Part shown: positions 1-11,157 of the stretch, piece after piece
How positions within the stretch are numbered: the stretch's first letter is position 1
How the letters are laid out: the number at the start of each line of letters is the position of its first letter
Source: Capsicum annuum
Taxonomy: Eukaryota > Streptophyta > Magnoliopsida > Solanales > Solanaceae
Assembly: GCF_002878395.1 (NCBI RefSeq)
Contig: NC_061121.1
Location: 43,349,180-43,413,179 of the forward strand
Length of the DNA stretch: 64,000 nt
Reading direction: 5' to 3'
The notes under the pieces: model-generated
Database searches by the model: none
Seen by the model: only the letters and a program-made list of their open reading frames with translations
Told to the model about the DNA's origin: nothing
Program-made: the position numbers and the translations under genes

Positions 1-350
1 GGAATCAGGTCAAACGTAGTTCAGGCCTACGCTAGGGATATATATAGAAAAATCTAATGGGTTGATTGAAGCCGACATAGGCCACCTACGTATCCTTTTT
101 GTTGGGAATTCAGGTCATCACGAAGTTCATACATAAAGAGAAATGATAAATTATCCTAAGGGGTTGACCGAAGCTGACATGGGCCGCCTACGTATCCCTT
201 TCTTGGGAGTTCAGGTCAAACGTAGTTCGTACATAAAGAGAAACGATAAATTATCCTAAGGGGTTGACCGAAACCAACATAGGCCACCTACGTATCCCTT
301 TCTTGGGAGTTCAGGTCGAACGTAGTTCTTTCATAAAGGGAAATGATTCT
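1..350. repeat. About 100-bp tandem repeats in the Tat1 3'UTR
   Basis: About 3.5 imperfect units with a period close to 100 bp; the block starting TTATCCTAAGGGGTTGACCG begins at 151 and again at 251. Each unit has a CCTACGTATCC segment and a TCAGGTC...CGTAGTTC segment. Related units occur in sense orientation in the matching place of Tat2 (33420-33700), so they belong to the family rather than to this copy. They lie between the integrase stop and the expected 3' LTR. Confidence 0.85.
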
Positions 351-431
351 AGGAAGTTACATACTAGCAAACAACATTATTAAAAAGGTGATTACAAACA
401 AACTAAGAAAAGAAAAAAACTAGAACATCAT

Positions 432-728
432 TCAAACATAATATGTCTTTACCGCATCAGAATTGATTGGTTTGGTCCTTTCTGTGCCATCCATCTCTGA
501 CAAAATTAGAGCTCCTCCAGATAGCACCTTGCGAACTATGTATGGTCCTTGCCAGTTTGGAGCGAACTTGCCCTTGTACTCCTCTTGGTGAGGGAATATT
601 CGTTTGAGAACCAATTGCCCCACTTCAAATGCTTGAGTTCTTACCTTCTTGTTAAAGGCACGAACCATCCTGTGTTGATACAACTGACCATGACATACAT
701 CGGCCATTCTTTTTTCATCAATTAACAT
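432..728 (-). pseudogene. Tat1 integrase C-terminal domain (end of pol)
   Basis: A 98-residue open stretch containing VGQLVLKRIFP and FAPNWQGPYIV, the usual C-terminal DNA-binding part of Ty3/gypsy integrases (GQLVLkr...W.GPYiv...L). It ends in NSDAVKTYYV before a stop. It is separated from the upstream integrase core (732-1277) by one stop codon, so it was probably read as one polyprotein. The same C-terminal wording (INSDAVKRYC) survives in Tat2 at about 33310-33356. Confidence 0.8.
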
Positions 729-731
729 GAA

Positions 732-1886
732 TTATTCATAGTGAGCATGGACCCATTCTTCGTTACTCAGTCCAGCTTCCTGAATAATCCTTAGGGAAGG
801 TATTTCGACCTCAGTGGGCATCACAGCTTCATTCCTGTAAACTAGTAAATAGGGATTTTCTCCTGTGGAGGTTCGAACTGTTGTTCGATACCCTAGCAAG
901 GCGTAACATAACAGCTCGTGCCATGATCTATTATTTTTGACCATCTTTCTCAAGATCTTCTTGATATTCTTATTAGCAGCTTCTAAGGCTCTATTCATTT
1001 GGGGACGGTACACTGTCGAGTTGCGATACACAATCTCGAACTGATCACAAATTTTTTTCATCAAGTGACTGTTTAGGTTTGCCCCATTATCAGTAATAAT
1101 TGATTCTGACACTCCAAATCGGCAAATCAAGTTATTCCTGACAAAATCTGCAACCACTTTCTTAGTGATGGCTCTGTACGAAGCAGCTTCGACCCACTTA
1201 GTGAAATAATCAATGGCAACCAAAATAAATCTATGCCCATTTGATCGTAGTGGATCTATTGGTTCGATGACATCCATGCCCCAAGCTACGAAAGGCTAAG
1301 AAGAATTCATTGCGTGAAGCTCGTGTGGAGGCATTTGAATTAGATATCCGTGTACTTGGCATTTTGGACATCTCCGCACAAAATTACTACAATCATTTCC
1401 GTAGTTATCCAGAAGTAACTGGTTCTCAGGATCTTTCTGGCAAGGACAAACATTTTGGACATCTCTGCACAAACTTACTACAATTATTTCCATAGTCATC
1501 CAGAAGTAATCGGTTCTCAGGATCTTTCTGGCAAGGACAAACACATTCATGTGGGCCCCAAAAAATCCAGCGTGTACCTTGTTTATCAACTTATTGGCTT
1601 CTACAGCATCGACACATCTTAGGAATCCCAAATCAGGAATCCTCCTTAAAAAAAGTTTCCCACTTGGAAAGTAATTCTTTGCCAGACGCCGGATTGTCTT
1701 CTTTTGATTGTTACTAGCCTCTTCAGGATATATTCTAGATTCCAAATACCTCTTAATGTCATAGTACCAAGGCTTTCCATCAGGTTCCTCTTCCATGTGT
1801 ATGCAATGCGCGGGTTGCTCCTTCAGGCTTATTTCTAAAGGATCAATATAACTCTGATCCGAGTGCAGAATCATGGAAGATATCAT
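732..1886 (-). pseudogene. Tat1 integrase: HHCC zinc finger and DDE core
   Basis: The core (732-1277) has the first Asp in AIDYFTKW, the second in IITDNGAN and the Glu in RALEAANKNIKK, so the DDE triad is present. The upstream part (1296-1886) carries the zinc-binding region with VHAGFFGAH and CPKCQVHG. It is broken by a 91-bp tandem duplication at 1361-1542, which shifts the frame because 91 is not a multiple of three, and a stop separates it from the core. The domain would join element cDNA to target DNA. It is not functional as read. Confidence 0.85.
1361..1542. repeat. 91-bp direct tandem duplication within the integrase zinc finger
   Basis: Two adjacent copies, 1361-1451 and 1452-1542, both beginning ATTTTGGACATCTC and ending GGCAAGGACAAAC, with scattered substitutions between them. 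The duplication repeats the segment coding for the second half of the HHCC finger and changes the reading frame, giving two different readings of the Cys pair (CPCQK and CPKCQ). Confidence 0.85.
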
Positions 1887-2353
1887 GGCGAAAGCGTCAG
1901 TAAACTCTTTTTGTATCCATGGGATAGTCTAAAATAAATATCCTTGAATCTTCCACATAATTCTTGCACCAGCTCTACATAAGGAGTAATCTTGGAATTT
2001 TTTACCACCCATTCTCCCTGTACTTGGTGAATCAGCAAATCTGAATCTCCGATGACTAGCAATTCATGAACACCCAAATCAAGTGCCAATTTGAGACCCA
2101 GGATGCAAGCCTCATATTCAGCCATGTTGTTGGTCCATTGAAAACGTAACTTAGCAGTTACCGGATAATGCTGGCCCATTTCTAACACAAAAAATGCTCC
2201 AATTCCTGAACCTTTGAAGTTGACCACCCCATAAAAAAATAGCCTCCATCCGAGGTAGATTTCTGTGATATCTTCTCCTGCAAACAAAACTTCTTCATCT
2301 GGAAAGTATGTCTGAAGTGGCTCGTATTCCTCATCAACTGGGTTTTCAGCCAA
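1883..2353 (-). pseudogene. Tat1 second RNase H domain (archaeal-type, aRNH)
   Basis: The open stretch contains NNMAEYEACILGLKLAL and LLVIGDSDLLIHQVQGEW, characteristic of the extra RNase H domain found between the normal RNase H and integrase in Tat-lineage elements. The Glu (AEYEA) and the later Asp (GDSDL) are present. The first catalytic Asp, expected in a FDGA-like motif, is replaced by Tyr (FFYGVVN), so the domain is predicted dead. It starts inside the end of the first RNase H region (DHLAENPVDEEYEP) and overlaps the integrase reading frame by a few bases at 1883-1886. Confidence 0.8.
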
Positions 2354-2797
2354 ATGATCTGCTAAAGCTTACCCCTTGATTACTTTTTGGGTTACATACA
2401 CAATGTCAAACTCACTCAGAAACATTTGCCACTTGGCTAGCTTTCCTGTAGGCATGACCTTTTTGAATATATACTTCAGTGGATCCATTCTCGAGATGAG
2501 GTAAGTTATGTAGGACGACAGATAATGCCTCAACTTTTATGCCATCCAAGTCAAAGCACAACATGTCCTTTCTACAAGAGGGTAACGGGCTTCATATGGT
2601 GTGAAATTTTTACTCAAGTAGTAAATGGCTTTCTCATTCCTTCCGGTCTCATCATGTTACCCGAGGACGCATCCGAAAGCATTTTTTGAGACTGACAGGT
2701 AAAGCAATACTAAAATTCCTTCTCTCAGTGGGACCAAAACCGGTGGTGCAGACAAGTATTCCTTGATGCGGTCAAAAGCTCTCTGGCATTCTTCTGT
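2354..2797 (-). pseudogene. Tat1 first RNase H region, degraded
   Basis: Translating the minus strand with several stops gives recognisable pieces in order: ECQRAFDRIKEYLSAPPVL, YYLSKNFTPYEARYPLVE, LRHYL and FDIVYVTQKVIKG. These are the connection and RNase H segments that follow the RT of Ty3/gypsy elements. At least four in-frame stops or shifts occur. It links RT (2798) to the second RNase H (2353). Confidence 0.7.
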
Positions 2798-3718
2798 CTA
2801 CTCATTCAGTGCATTTTTCTTCAACATCTTAAGAATTGGCTCGCATATGACTGTTGATTGAGTAATGAATCTGCTAATGTAATTCAAACAACCCAGGAAA
2901 CACATAACTTCTTTCTTGGTCCTCGACGATGGCAAGTCTTGAATTGTCTTGATTTTGGATGGGTATAGCTCGATCCCCCTTCTGCTGACTCTGAACCCCA
3001 ACAACTTCCCTGATGGCACACCAAAAACACATTTAGCAGGATTTAACTTCAAACTGAACCTTCTTAATCTATTAAAGAATTTCTCCAGGTGAGTCAGATG
3101 ATCCAAACTCTCGCAGGATTTAATAATTACATCATCCACGTACAACTCAATCTGTTTATGGATCATGTCATGGAAAATCATCATCATGGCCCTCATATAA
3201 GTTACTCCTGCGTTCTTGAGACCAAACGGCATTACCCTATAATGATAAACACCCCAGGGCATAATAAAAGCCATTTTTTTTGTATCTTCCTCATTCATCA
3301 ATATCTGATGATAGCCGGCAAAACAATAAAAGAATGACTGCATTTCATGTTTTACACAGTTATCGATGAGAATGTGGATGTTGGGCAATGGGAAATTATC
3401 TTTAGGACTGGCTCTGTTCAAGTCTCCATAGTCAACACAAATTCTAATCTTGCCATCCTTCTTCGGCACAGGGACGATGTTGGCCAACCCTGTCGGATAT
3501 GTTGTGACCTCGACAACCTTAGACTGGTTTTGTTTTGTCACTTCTTCCTTGATCTTTAGGCTTAAATTGGGTTTGAATTTCCTCATTTTCTATTTGACTG
3601 GATCAAACTCAAAATTTATCAGCAATTTATGTGACACAATGCTGGTGCTCAACTCGGGCATATCATCATAGGACCAAACAAACATGTTGATGTATTCCCG
3701 CAATAGGTAGATGAGCTC
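2798..3718 (-). pseudogene. Tat1 reverse transcriptase
   Basis: The 262-residue open stretch (2798-3586) shows RT landmarks in order: ANIVPVPKKDGKIRICVDYGDLN, PLPNIHILID, GVYHYRVMPFGLKNAGVTYMR, ELYVDDVIIKS and KLLGFRVSRRGIE. The YVDD box keeps both Asp residues. The motif A Asp, expected in S-x-x-D-x-x-AGYHQ, is Tyr (SFFYCFAGYHQI), so catalysis is lost. RT N-terminal wording (REYINMFVWSYDDMP) continues to about 3718 beyond a stop near 3590. The enzyme would copy element RNA into cDNA inside the virus-like particle. Confidence 0.9.
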
Positions 3719-3970
3719 TTACCTTTGTGGCTCCACCAGGTGGACACTGATACTGGTCTCTTTGATTTTATCGTGGTCTCCCAAGTTGACTATTTCAGTT
3801 TCTTCCAGATTTGGTTTTTCGCGATTCTCAAATTCCTCCATATGTTCAACTAACCGTTCATCATCATCGCCCTCCCAATCATCATCATTCCCTTTATTTT
3901 GTTCGTTCAGGCTATAACATGACACAACATTGGCAGGTTTTAAGCTACTGTTACTGTAATAGACAAACAA
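3719..3970 (-). pseudogene. Tat1 acidic linker upstream of RT
   Basis: An 83-residue open stretch rich in Asp/Glu (DDDWEGDDDERLVEHMEEFE) followed by NLEETEIVNLGD. I know no function for it. The NLEET motif also occurs in Tat2 at about 33265-33280, exactly at its large deletion junction, which supports this being a family segment just before RT. It is closed by a stop at 3719 and followed by the RT N-terminus. Confidence 0.6.
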
Positions 3971-4204
3971 ACTAAGTTAGCTGATAAGAAAATAATAACA
4001 AAACATATGACTAGGAACGTTTTAGAAATAATATAGTTTTCCAAATAAATGAAGGCCTTTTCATTGAAATTTGAGAAATAATTACAAAACCATGGCTTAT
4101 GACTTACACAAATACAAAAATAAAGTTTTAAGATATAAAAGATGGACGCGGGGCCTTCTCCGGATCATCACCAATTTCAAAACTATTAGTAATTTCCCTT
4201 TCAT

Positions 4205-4600
4205 CTACCATGATGGGCGACGGGTTATGAGTGGAGTGGAGGTCCCATTCCGCAAGGCCTCCCCTGGCATAATCTGCTTCACCCCACTGGACTCTGAGAG
4301 ATCTTCTGGTACAGTATTGCATCCTTCAAACAAATCTCCTATCCCATATCCAAGACCATCATCATCTAACATCTCTCGTATGGGAAATGACTGGAACAAG
4401 AGTGGTAAGGTCTTAAACAGACTCTTTTCTGGACCATCCTCAACCCAATCTTTTCTGGTAGGCTGATACCCTAACTCGTTCTTAGAGCTTCTCTCTGGGA
4501 TCACAATAGGCTCGATAATTCCTTATAAATTCTTGCCCAAGCCTTGACCAGGTTCGAACCCATTTCTTAACATTACAGTTGCAATCATTTTGTAGACAGA
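4205..4600 (-). pseudogene. Tat1 linker with a G-patch-like motif
   Basis: The minus strand from about 4590 reads MLRNGFEPGQGLGKNL, a stop, then GIIEPI, which fits a G-patch (glycine-rich RNA-binding motif). The stop TAA probably replaces a Gln codon. A 99-residue open stretch follows (4205-4504) with SLFKTLPLLFQSFPIREM and TPLITRRPSW. The equivalent stretch is retained in Tat2 (32530-32895). G-patch domains are known next to the protease in some retroviruses and are plausible here as nucleic-acid-binding modules. Confidence 0.65.
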
Positions 4601-4739
4601 AGACATTGATATTTTAGGTGTCGAATCTTTTTTTGCAGCATTTATAATTTACACTACCTTTTGGAATATCTTCAATCACCGGCACATAACCATTGGGATG
4701 GTCCGCTCGACTTCCTTCTCCTTAGATGACTACTTCATA

Positions 4740-5543
4740 ATCTTTCCAAATGAACTTCAATAATTGATGAAGGGGTGACGAAATTGCCTCTTCCCCGTGT
4801 ATCCATGGTCTTCCCAAAAGCAGGTTGTAGCTAGGACGGATATCCATAACATGAAACTTAGTCTTAAACTCAGCATGCCCTATTTAGATGTGCAAATCAA
4901 TCTCTCCTATGGTATCTCTCTTCCCTCCATCGAATGCTCTCACATTTACGTGACTTCGACAAATCTTCCCCAGATCATAGTCCATTTAGACCAACATGGA
5001 GAGGGGACAAATATTCTCACCAGATCTGTCGTCTATTAACACCTGATTAATTGCATAATCTCAACAAATAACGGTGAAATGCATGGCTTTGTTATGCATT
5101 TCTCCTTCAAACAGCAACTCTTCCTCACTGAATGATATGTGATGGTTCCCCATAACGTTCCTTATCATCGAAGCTAGGTTCTTAACACTCGTTCCTGTGG
5201 GAAAATATGCTTCCTCCAAGACCTTCGACAGAGCTTGTCGGTGGTGTTGCGAGCTCAGTAATAGTGCCAAGTCAGATATTTGGGCTGATGTTTTCTCCAT
5301 GTGTTTGAAAATTGAGTAATCCTTTGGTTGCATACGCTTCCCAAATTCCTAGCCTCATCCTGATCGCGTCATCCCCTGGGCAGCGATAGTTTGCACAATA
5401 AATTCTTTCTTTGGAGAGGGAGAATACACTTGAGTTGGTGCAGTCATCACTATAAATGGGGATTTCTCACTGATACTTAAGGCAACCACAACTTTCTCTA
5501 TCTTTCCTACCTCTTCTGCCCTTTTGTGCTTTTTGGAGTTCAC
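4740..5543 (-). pseudogene. Tat1 aspartic protease region
   Basis: The stretch after gag contains IEKVVVALS, the active-site-like VLIDDRSGENICPLSML near 5015-5040, and the downstream YNLLLGRPWIHG motif near 4800-4830, typical of plant Ty3/gypsy proteases. The catalytic motif is normally D-x-G-S/T; here it reads D-D-R-S-G, losing the glycine context. Stops and frame breaks split it into pieces (5355-5543, 5061-5333, then other frames). It would cleave the gag-pol polyprotein. Confidence 0.7.
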
Positions 5544-5587
5544 CTATGTAATGGTCTTGCTAGATTCTCATTCGCCTTCTATTTCAA

Positions 5588-7597
5588 TCATTTTAAATGT
5601 AGGTCCCCATGGTTGGGCAATGGATTAATGCTAACATTTGGAGTAGGTGCCTGGAGCGTGATGACCTTTTGATCAATCAAATCTTGGATTCTGTGTTTCA
5701 AGATAAGACAGTCCTCGGTACTATGCCCTGCTACCCCTGAATGATTGGCACAATTTTGATCAGGGTGATAAAATCGAGAGCTAGGATTGACAGGCTTTGG
5801 CTGTACTGGTTGCAAATGACTAGCATTCTTCAATCTTTCAAACACTTGGGTGCGACTTTAAGCTAGTGGGGTGAATTTTTGGGAAGGTTTCTTCTAGTGG
5901 TTTGGACGCTGGGGGTTATGGGCTTAGATTTGTAGGAGGGGATACTTGGTGGTAATTTGGAGGTGTTTGGAAATTTGTTTGGCTATCTGGGGGAGTAGTT
6001 TGGAAATGAGACTGATAATTTGGAGGTGGAACTGGGTATTATGGAAAGATATTTGGCTGTGGAGCTTGGTATGATGGTGGGATGTTTGGGAGAGGAGTTT
6101 GGTATTGGGGATGGACGTAGAATACGTGCTGAAGGTTAGGTGATGGTGGGGAAGATAAAATGTTTATAGAGTTGAACCACTGTTTCAATTTTGTAATAAA
6201 ATTGGCAGAAACCCCACCTACTTCTTCCTTCTTCTTCTTAGAAAACATGGCAGTTCCAGATGATATTGGGTTTTTTGCAATTTTTCCTATCTGAATACTT
6301 TCTTCCAATGATTCTCCTATTTTTACCAAATCCGCAAAGGTTACTCTGACAACGGACACCATCCTGGTATAATATTCTCCTTCTTGAGCGTGAGAGAACA
6401 TGGATACCATTTCCTTCTCGGACATGGGGGGTTGCACTTTGGCAGCTTCTTTCCTTCAACGAAAAGCATAGTCTCAAAAACTCTCAACGCTCTTTTGTTT
6501 GATCCGATCTAGTGAATACCGGTCAGGGACTATTTTGATGTTGAATGCAAACTGGTCAAGGAAACCCTTGTCCAATGTTTTCCAACAAGTCAACTTTTTT
6601 GGCACTGAGAAATGAACCACTCTAAGGCTTCACCATTCAAACTTCGACTGAATAGGCACATCAATAGTGCCTCATATTTCCTTATCCCTACTAGTTGCTC
6701 ACAGTACCTTCTTAGATGGGCCATTGGATTTCTGGTACCATCAAACATCTCAAACTTAGGGACTTTGTACCCTTCTGTTAGATCTACTCCCGGGTGAACA
6801 CATAAATCGTTATACCCCAAACCATCGTGGTACTTGGCTCCATGAGACTCTCTGATCCTCATAATCTCCTCCTTTATAGCTAGTAAATTCCATTCATGCT
6901 GGGCCTTCCACTCTTTCTCCTTCTCCTCATAATGGTCCATCTTGGGATTAGGAAGGGGTTCATAGGTGTCAGGGGATACAATAGCCTGAAGGGGATTTGG
7001 AAGGGAGGCTTGATTTTGTGGATGAAAAGAATTTAGTTGGTAAGTGGGAAGGATGTTTTGGAAATTGGGAAGGCTTTTCGGACTTTGCGAGTAGTTTGGC
7101 GGAACTTGAGAAGGATTTCGCAGATTTGGACGTGAATTTGGTGGATTCAAAGGTAGGCTTGACGTATTTTGAGGATTTGGGAGTAAATCTTGTGGATTTG
7201 GAAATGTGTTTTGAGGATTTAAAAATGTGTTTTGAGGATTTAGGAATGGATTCAAAGGTGGGTTCTGTGGGGTTACAGGCGGATTTTGTGGATAGTAGGT
7301 GTTTGGATTATTTTCACAATTAGTATTTTGGACAAATAGAGGAGCGGAGCCAGATGATACGTTATTCGGCTGATCCTCGAGAATAGGTGTGCTGAGGGGA
7401 GAAATTTCGAGTGGAGTCCCGTGTCCTCCCAGAGCGGAAGCATTGACGGAGATGGCGAAGTTAGCCAAATCCCGAGTGTGATTTATTTCTTCCTGAAGCA
7501 TTTCTAACTTTCTTGCAAGTTCTGCAATCATCTCATTTTGTTCTGCTATCACATTATCCCAGATAGTCAGCGCGCTTTCTTCATCATTTTTCGTCAT
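5588..7597 (-). pseudogene. Tat1 gag
   Basis: It starts at 7597 with MTKNDEESALTIWDN, a coiled-coil-like stretch (EQNEMIAELARKLEMLQEE), then a long Pro/Asn/Gln-rich linker with repeated LNPQNTF-type units. The conserved capsid part follows: LGYNDLCVHPGVDL, VPKFEMFDGT, FSRSLNGEALEWF. The frame breaks near 6590; capsid continues as KEMVSMFSHAQEGEYYTRM and DLVKIGESLEE (6039-6437). The C-terminus (5588-5845) has CANHSGVAGHSTEDC followed by LKHRIQDLID, the zinc-finger-like end of this gag family. Tat2 encodes a clear homologue at 30491-32430. Gag would form the particle and package RNA. Confidence 0.85.
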
Positions 7598-7915
7598 TTC
7601 TGAATGATGGTCAGAGGATGGGATTTTATGCGCTTTCGATCTGGTGAAATGGGGATGTTCTTCCAGCTTATATCAACATGGAGTAATTTATATTATCTGT
7701 AAAGTAAAACAACTCAAAGACAGATATGTTAGTTTTCATATATGATAAGTAATGCAAAATATTTAACAGGAAATAACCACATAGAGTTGTTTGAGTCATA
7801 GCCAAATTCATCCGTAGGACATAGTGGATAAACTTGCCTTTGATCCAAACAAACGCACATAAGCACATAAAACAGTTATATCACACAACAACATTATAAT
7901 AACGCGTATCCTAGC

Positions 7916-8424
7916 TAGGGTGACCCTTTTTGAGCCAAGGGTTCAGGCCTAACGATTTTTTGAAGAAAATATATGCTTCCTCAAAGTCAATCCATTAACC
8001 CCCAACTCATATAGACACAAAAAGGGCATAAATGCCTACAAAAGATAATGAAACAGGGATACAATTTTTAGGGAAAAGGGGAAATAACATGAAAGAAGAT
8101 AAGTTCCCTTGCGCGGGAACTTATCTTCTTTNNNNNNNNNNNNNNNNNNNNNNNNNNNNNNNNNNNNNNNNNNNNNNNNNNNNNNNNNNNNNNNNNNNNN
8201 NNNNNNNNNNNNNNNNNNNNNNNNNNNNNNNTAGGGTGACCCTTTTTGAGCCAAGGGTTCAGGCCTAACGATTTTTTGAAGAAAATATATGCTTCCTCAA
8301 AGTCAATCCATTAACCCCCAACTCATATAGACACAAAAAGGGCATAAATGCCTACAAAAGATAATGAAACAGGGATACAATTTTTAGGGAAAAGGGGAAA
8401 TAACATGAAAGAAGATAAGTTCCC
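7916..8424. repeat. Exact 193-bp duplication flanking the gap, with foldback
   Basis: Positions 7916-8108 and 8232-8424 look identical base for base, at an offset of 316. Immediately before the Ns the sequence turns back on itself: GAAGATAAGTTCCC is followed by TTGCGC and then GGGAACTTATCTTC, the reverse complement of the right-hand copy. This is the pattern of contig ends that overlap and fold back, not of biology. Confidence 0.85.
8132..8231. other. Assembly gap (100 N)
   Basis: Exactly 100 N, the conventional length for a gap of unknown size. It falls in the Tat1 leader. Confidence 0.99.
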
Positions 8425-8739
8425 GCGCAAGGGAGAATAGAAAAGATAGCTACTTGAGGCTTCTTCGTCTGTTTTCACCTTCTTAGCTTTGTTCACTTCT
8501 CATATTGATGACATCCGTCGACGCTCAAATTGTGACTTAGATGCAACCTCCCAAATCGATCAATTTCTTGCTTAACTTGCTTCAATTCTTCTTATGAAAG
8601 TAAGCAAATCAAGCTTTTTTCCGACCCCGAAAGGATAATGGATTGAATTAGAAAGGCATACATTTTCTTCAACACATAAATATGGTTTGTCTATAATTGA
8701 ATCAGGGTCAATAGACGTAGGGAAGGTATTCTAATGGGC

Positions 8740-8762
8740 CCAATACCCCGCTCGGGTATTGG
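8740..8762 (-). promoter_or_regulatory. Conserved leader hairpin of Tat1
   Basis: Perfect 9-bp stem (CCAATACCC with GGGTATTGG) and a 5-nt loop, GAGCG in the sense (minus) direction, followed by GGGCCC. The same stem and loop occur in Tat2 at 29646-29668. It lies about 330 nt downstream of the PBS. Candidate packaging or dimerisation element; the function is inferred from position and conservation only. Confidence 0.6.
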
Positions 8763-9093
8763 ATTGTCCTAGGCTCATTCCTAAAATAAGGTTTTGGTTT
8801 CGTTCTATCCTAGGTGTCTAGAGTGGGTTTGAATATTGGTTCTCAAGTGGACAACTTGAGTTTGAAAATACTAACAGCGTCAGACGACTCACGTGCTGAT
8901 AAGCTATTTGTATTTCCAACACATTTTGGAATTGAACAACAAGGGCCAGGACATCCACGAAACCCCAAAATAGTTTATAAGATGCAGGAAATGCCATGAG
9001 ACATGATAATTAAACTTTACATAATCGAAACCCATAAACACATAAACAGTTAATCAAAGACGAAATAAAACATTTGGTTAGAACCTAGTTAGA

Positions 9094-9111
9094 TCCTGAG
9101 CAGAGCCGCCA
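9094..9111 (-). other. Tat1 primer binding site
   Basis: In the sense direction it reads TGGCGGCTCTGCTCAGGA, four bases after the LTR end. It matches in place and form the Tat2 site (GGCGACTCTGCTGGGGA). Tat/Ogre elements are known to use this type of PBS, usually ascribed to a tRNA-Arg primer; I cannot verify the tRNA here. Confidence 0.75.
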
Positions 9112-11157
9112 TTTCTGTTTTATGGAGAAATTTTGACATTTTGCAGAGAGTAGCCACTTAATTTTTGAAAAGGAATTAAGAAACCTTTATAAAACATTTT
9201 AAACGATTCAAAATAGGTAAATCATTTTATGTTATAGAATCAAGATAAGCGGTTCCTATTAACGTTTTAAGAAGGTGCTAGGCACCTAAAATGTCCGCTA
9301 ACTTGCGGTTATCCGGACTGTTTGAAAATCGTCTTTTGATTAACTTCGAAAAGATTAATTTGTTGAAATAGTGATTTGATTTTTCAAAAAAAAAAAAAAT
9401 TCTTATGTAAAATAGATTTAGGTGACTTAGTAGGGATTTTAACTAAATCTAAACAAAACTAATACACAAATAAACACATAAAAAGGGAAGGGAGGAGAAA
9501 GTAAAGGATTTAGGCCATTAGGCCCAAATCAACAAGACCTGTCCTAGTCTAGTTGGGCTTCCAACCCATTTCACCTATCCTAAACTATTTTTCGAGCATT
9601 TGGCTCGAGTCTTGCTCCACCTGTATTAAATACAACTTTGGCTTCTAGGCCGAAGTGAATGAATAAATAAATGACTAAATGAATAAATAAAAAGAAGACA
9701 ATAATAAAAATTGTAACTTTTCAAGTCTTGTAGTGACCTCATCAGTGGGTTTTGACCCATTTTCCTTCTTTGTCTATCTTCTAGCACCCGCACGCCATGT
9801 AGTGGACCTTGGGTTTAAACTTCGAACTTGACTCGAAAGGGTGGCCCTCATTTACCCATTACGAAATGCAGGAGGAGAGGAGTCCATTTAGACTCGAGAT
9901 ATTTTTTTACATGCAAAGAAAAGATAAAAAAATTAATATATGTTCAAGGCATAAAAGTGACATATTTCAAGTAAGAGAAACTATCAAGAATCAATTTTTG
10001 AATGACAAGAATAAGCACACTTGTGCAAGAATGAGAGTCAACAAATAAAAAATGCAAAGCAAAAGTTTCACAATCATACTGTGCATGAGTCAAAAATATC
10101 CAAATAATTTTATTTAGCTGGAAAAGTTAGAACTTTATTATCATTTTGAAAAGACAACATGCGAACAAAGAAGAATAAACATCTTGGATGAAAAATAAAG
10201 CTAGCACTTCATATCTTATATGAGGGTTTTGTAATCCATTAAAATAATTAGTAAGCAAATAATAAATTCTTGACTTAACTAATTACTATTTTTATTAAGG
10301 CGCAACAAATAATAATAACTATTCTTCCCACATAAAATAAACAACTTTACATGCTAAAAAAATATATCTACAAAAAATAAGTTTAAACAAGACATGGGTA
10401 TTGTTTTTCAAGTAAAGATCTAAACTTTATCCCAAATAATCAAAGAATAAAGTAAGAAAAGAGAAACAATCAATATTATCAATTCTTTTCAACATAAAGG
10501 AAATAACTTTACATGTGAAAAACAAATATATCTATCAACAATAAGTTTAAACAAGACATGGGTATCGTTTTTCAAGTAAAGATCTAAACTTTATTCACAT
10601 AATCAAAGAATAAGGTGAAAAGGCAAAACATTCAACATTAACTATTCTTCTAAACATTAAGAAAATAACTTTACATACTAAGAACAAATGTATCCAACAA
10701 CAATGATTTTATAAAAAGCATAAATATATCTTTTAAGCAAAGATTGAAACTTTATCAAAAATAATCAAAGAATGAAGTCAAAAAAGACACATACAACTAT
10801 TGCTAGCTTATTTTTATATCATGAACATGAAAATAATTAGAATATCGACACCACAACATTCTAGGGACTTCAAGGCTATCTACAACATACAATCCTAACA
10901 AATAAAATTATATCTACGAACTACAAAGAAGAAAAAAGATAAGTGAAAAACGATAATAAAAATTAAAATAATAAAAAAAAGAAAAAAAAAGGTGTGTTTA
11001 CCTTTTGTGGGGCAGCAAAACGAGAATACGAGCTTCGTCGGAATCAACCGCCAAATAAAAAATTTTTACTAAATAAAAATAACTATTTTTGCTCAAAAGG
11101 ATTTTTCACCTTTCTAGCCTTTTTTTTTCTTCCTTCTCCCCTCCTCTCTCTACCAAA

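Larger units (their letters stand above)
7598..9093 (-). other. Tat1 5' leader (between PBS and gag)
   Basis: About 1.5 kb with no convincing coding sequence. It aligns by eye with the Tat2 leader (19613-19700 plus 29397-30490). A strong hairpin lies at 8740-8762. The leader contains the 100-N gap (8132-8231) and the duplication around it, so its true length is uncertain. Confidence 0.75.

Noticed and set aside
6997..7323. Plus-strand 108-residue frame with repeated LEDL/FEDL-like units
   Set aside because: Antisense shadow of the NPQN-rich repeats of Tat1 gag.
8032..8268. Open frames running through the N gap
   Set aside because: Artefact of reading unknown bases; flanking sequence is non-coding leader.
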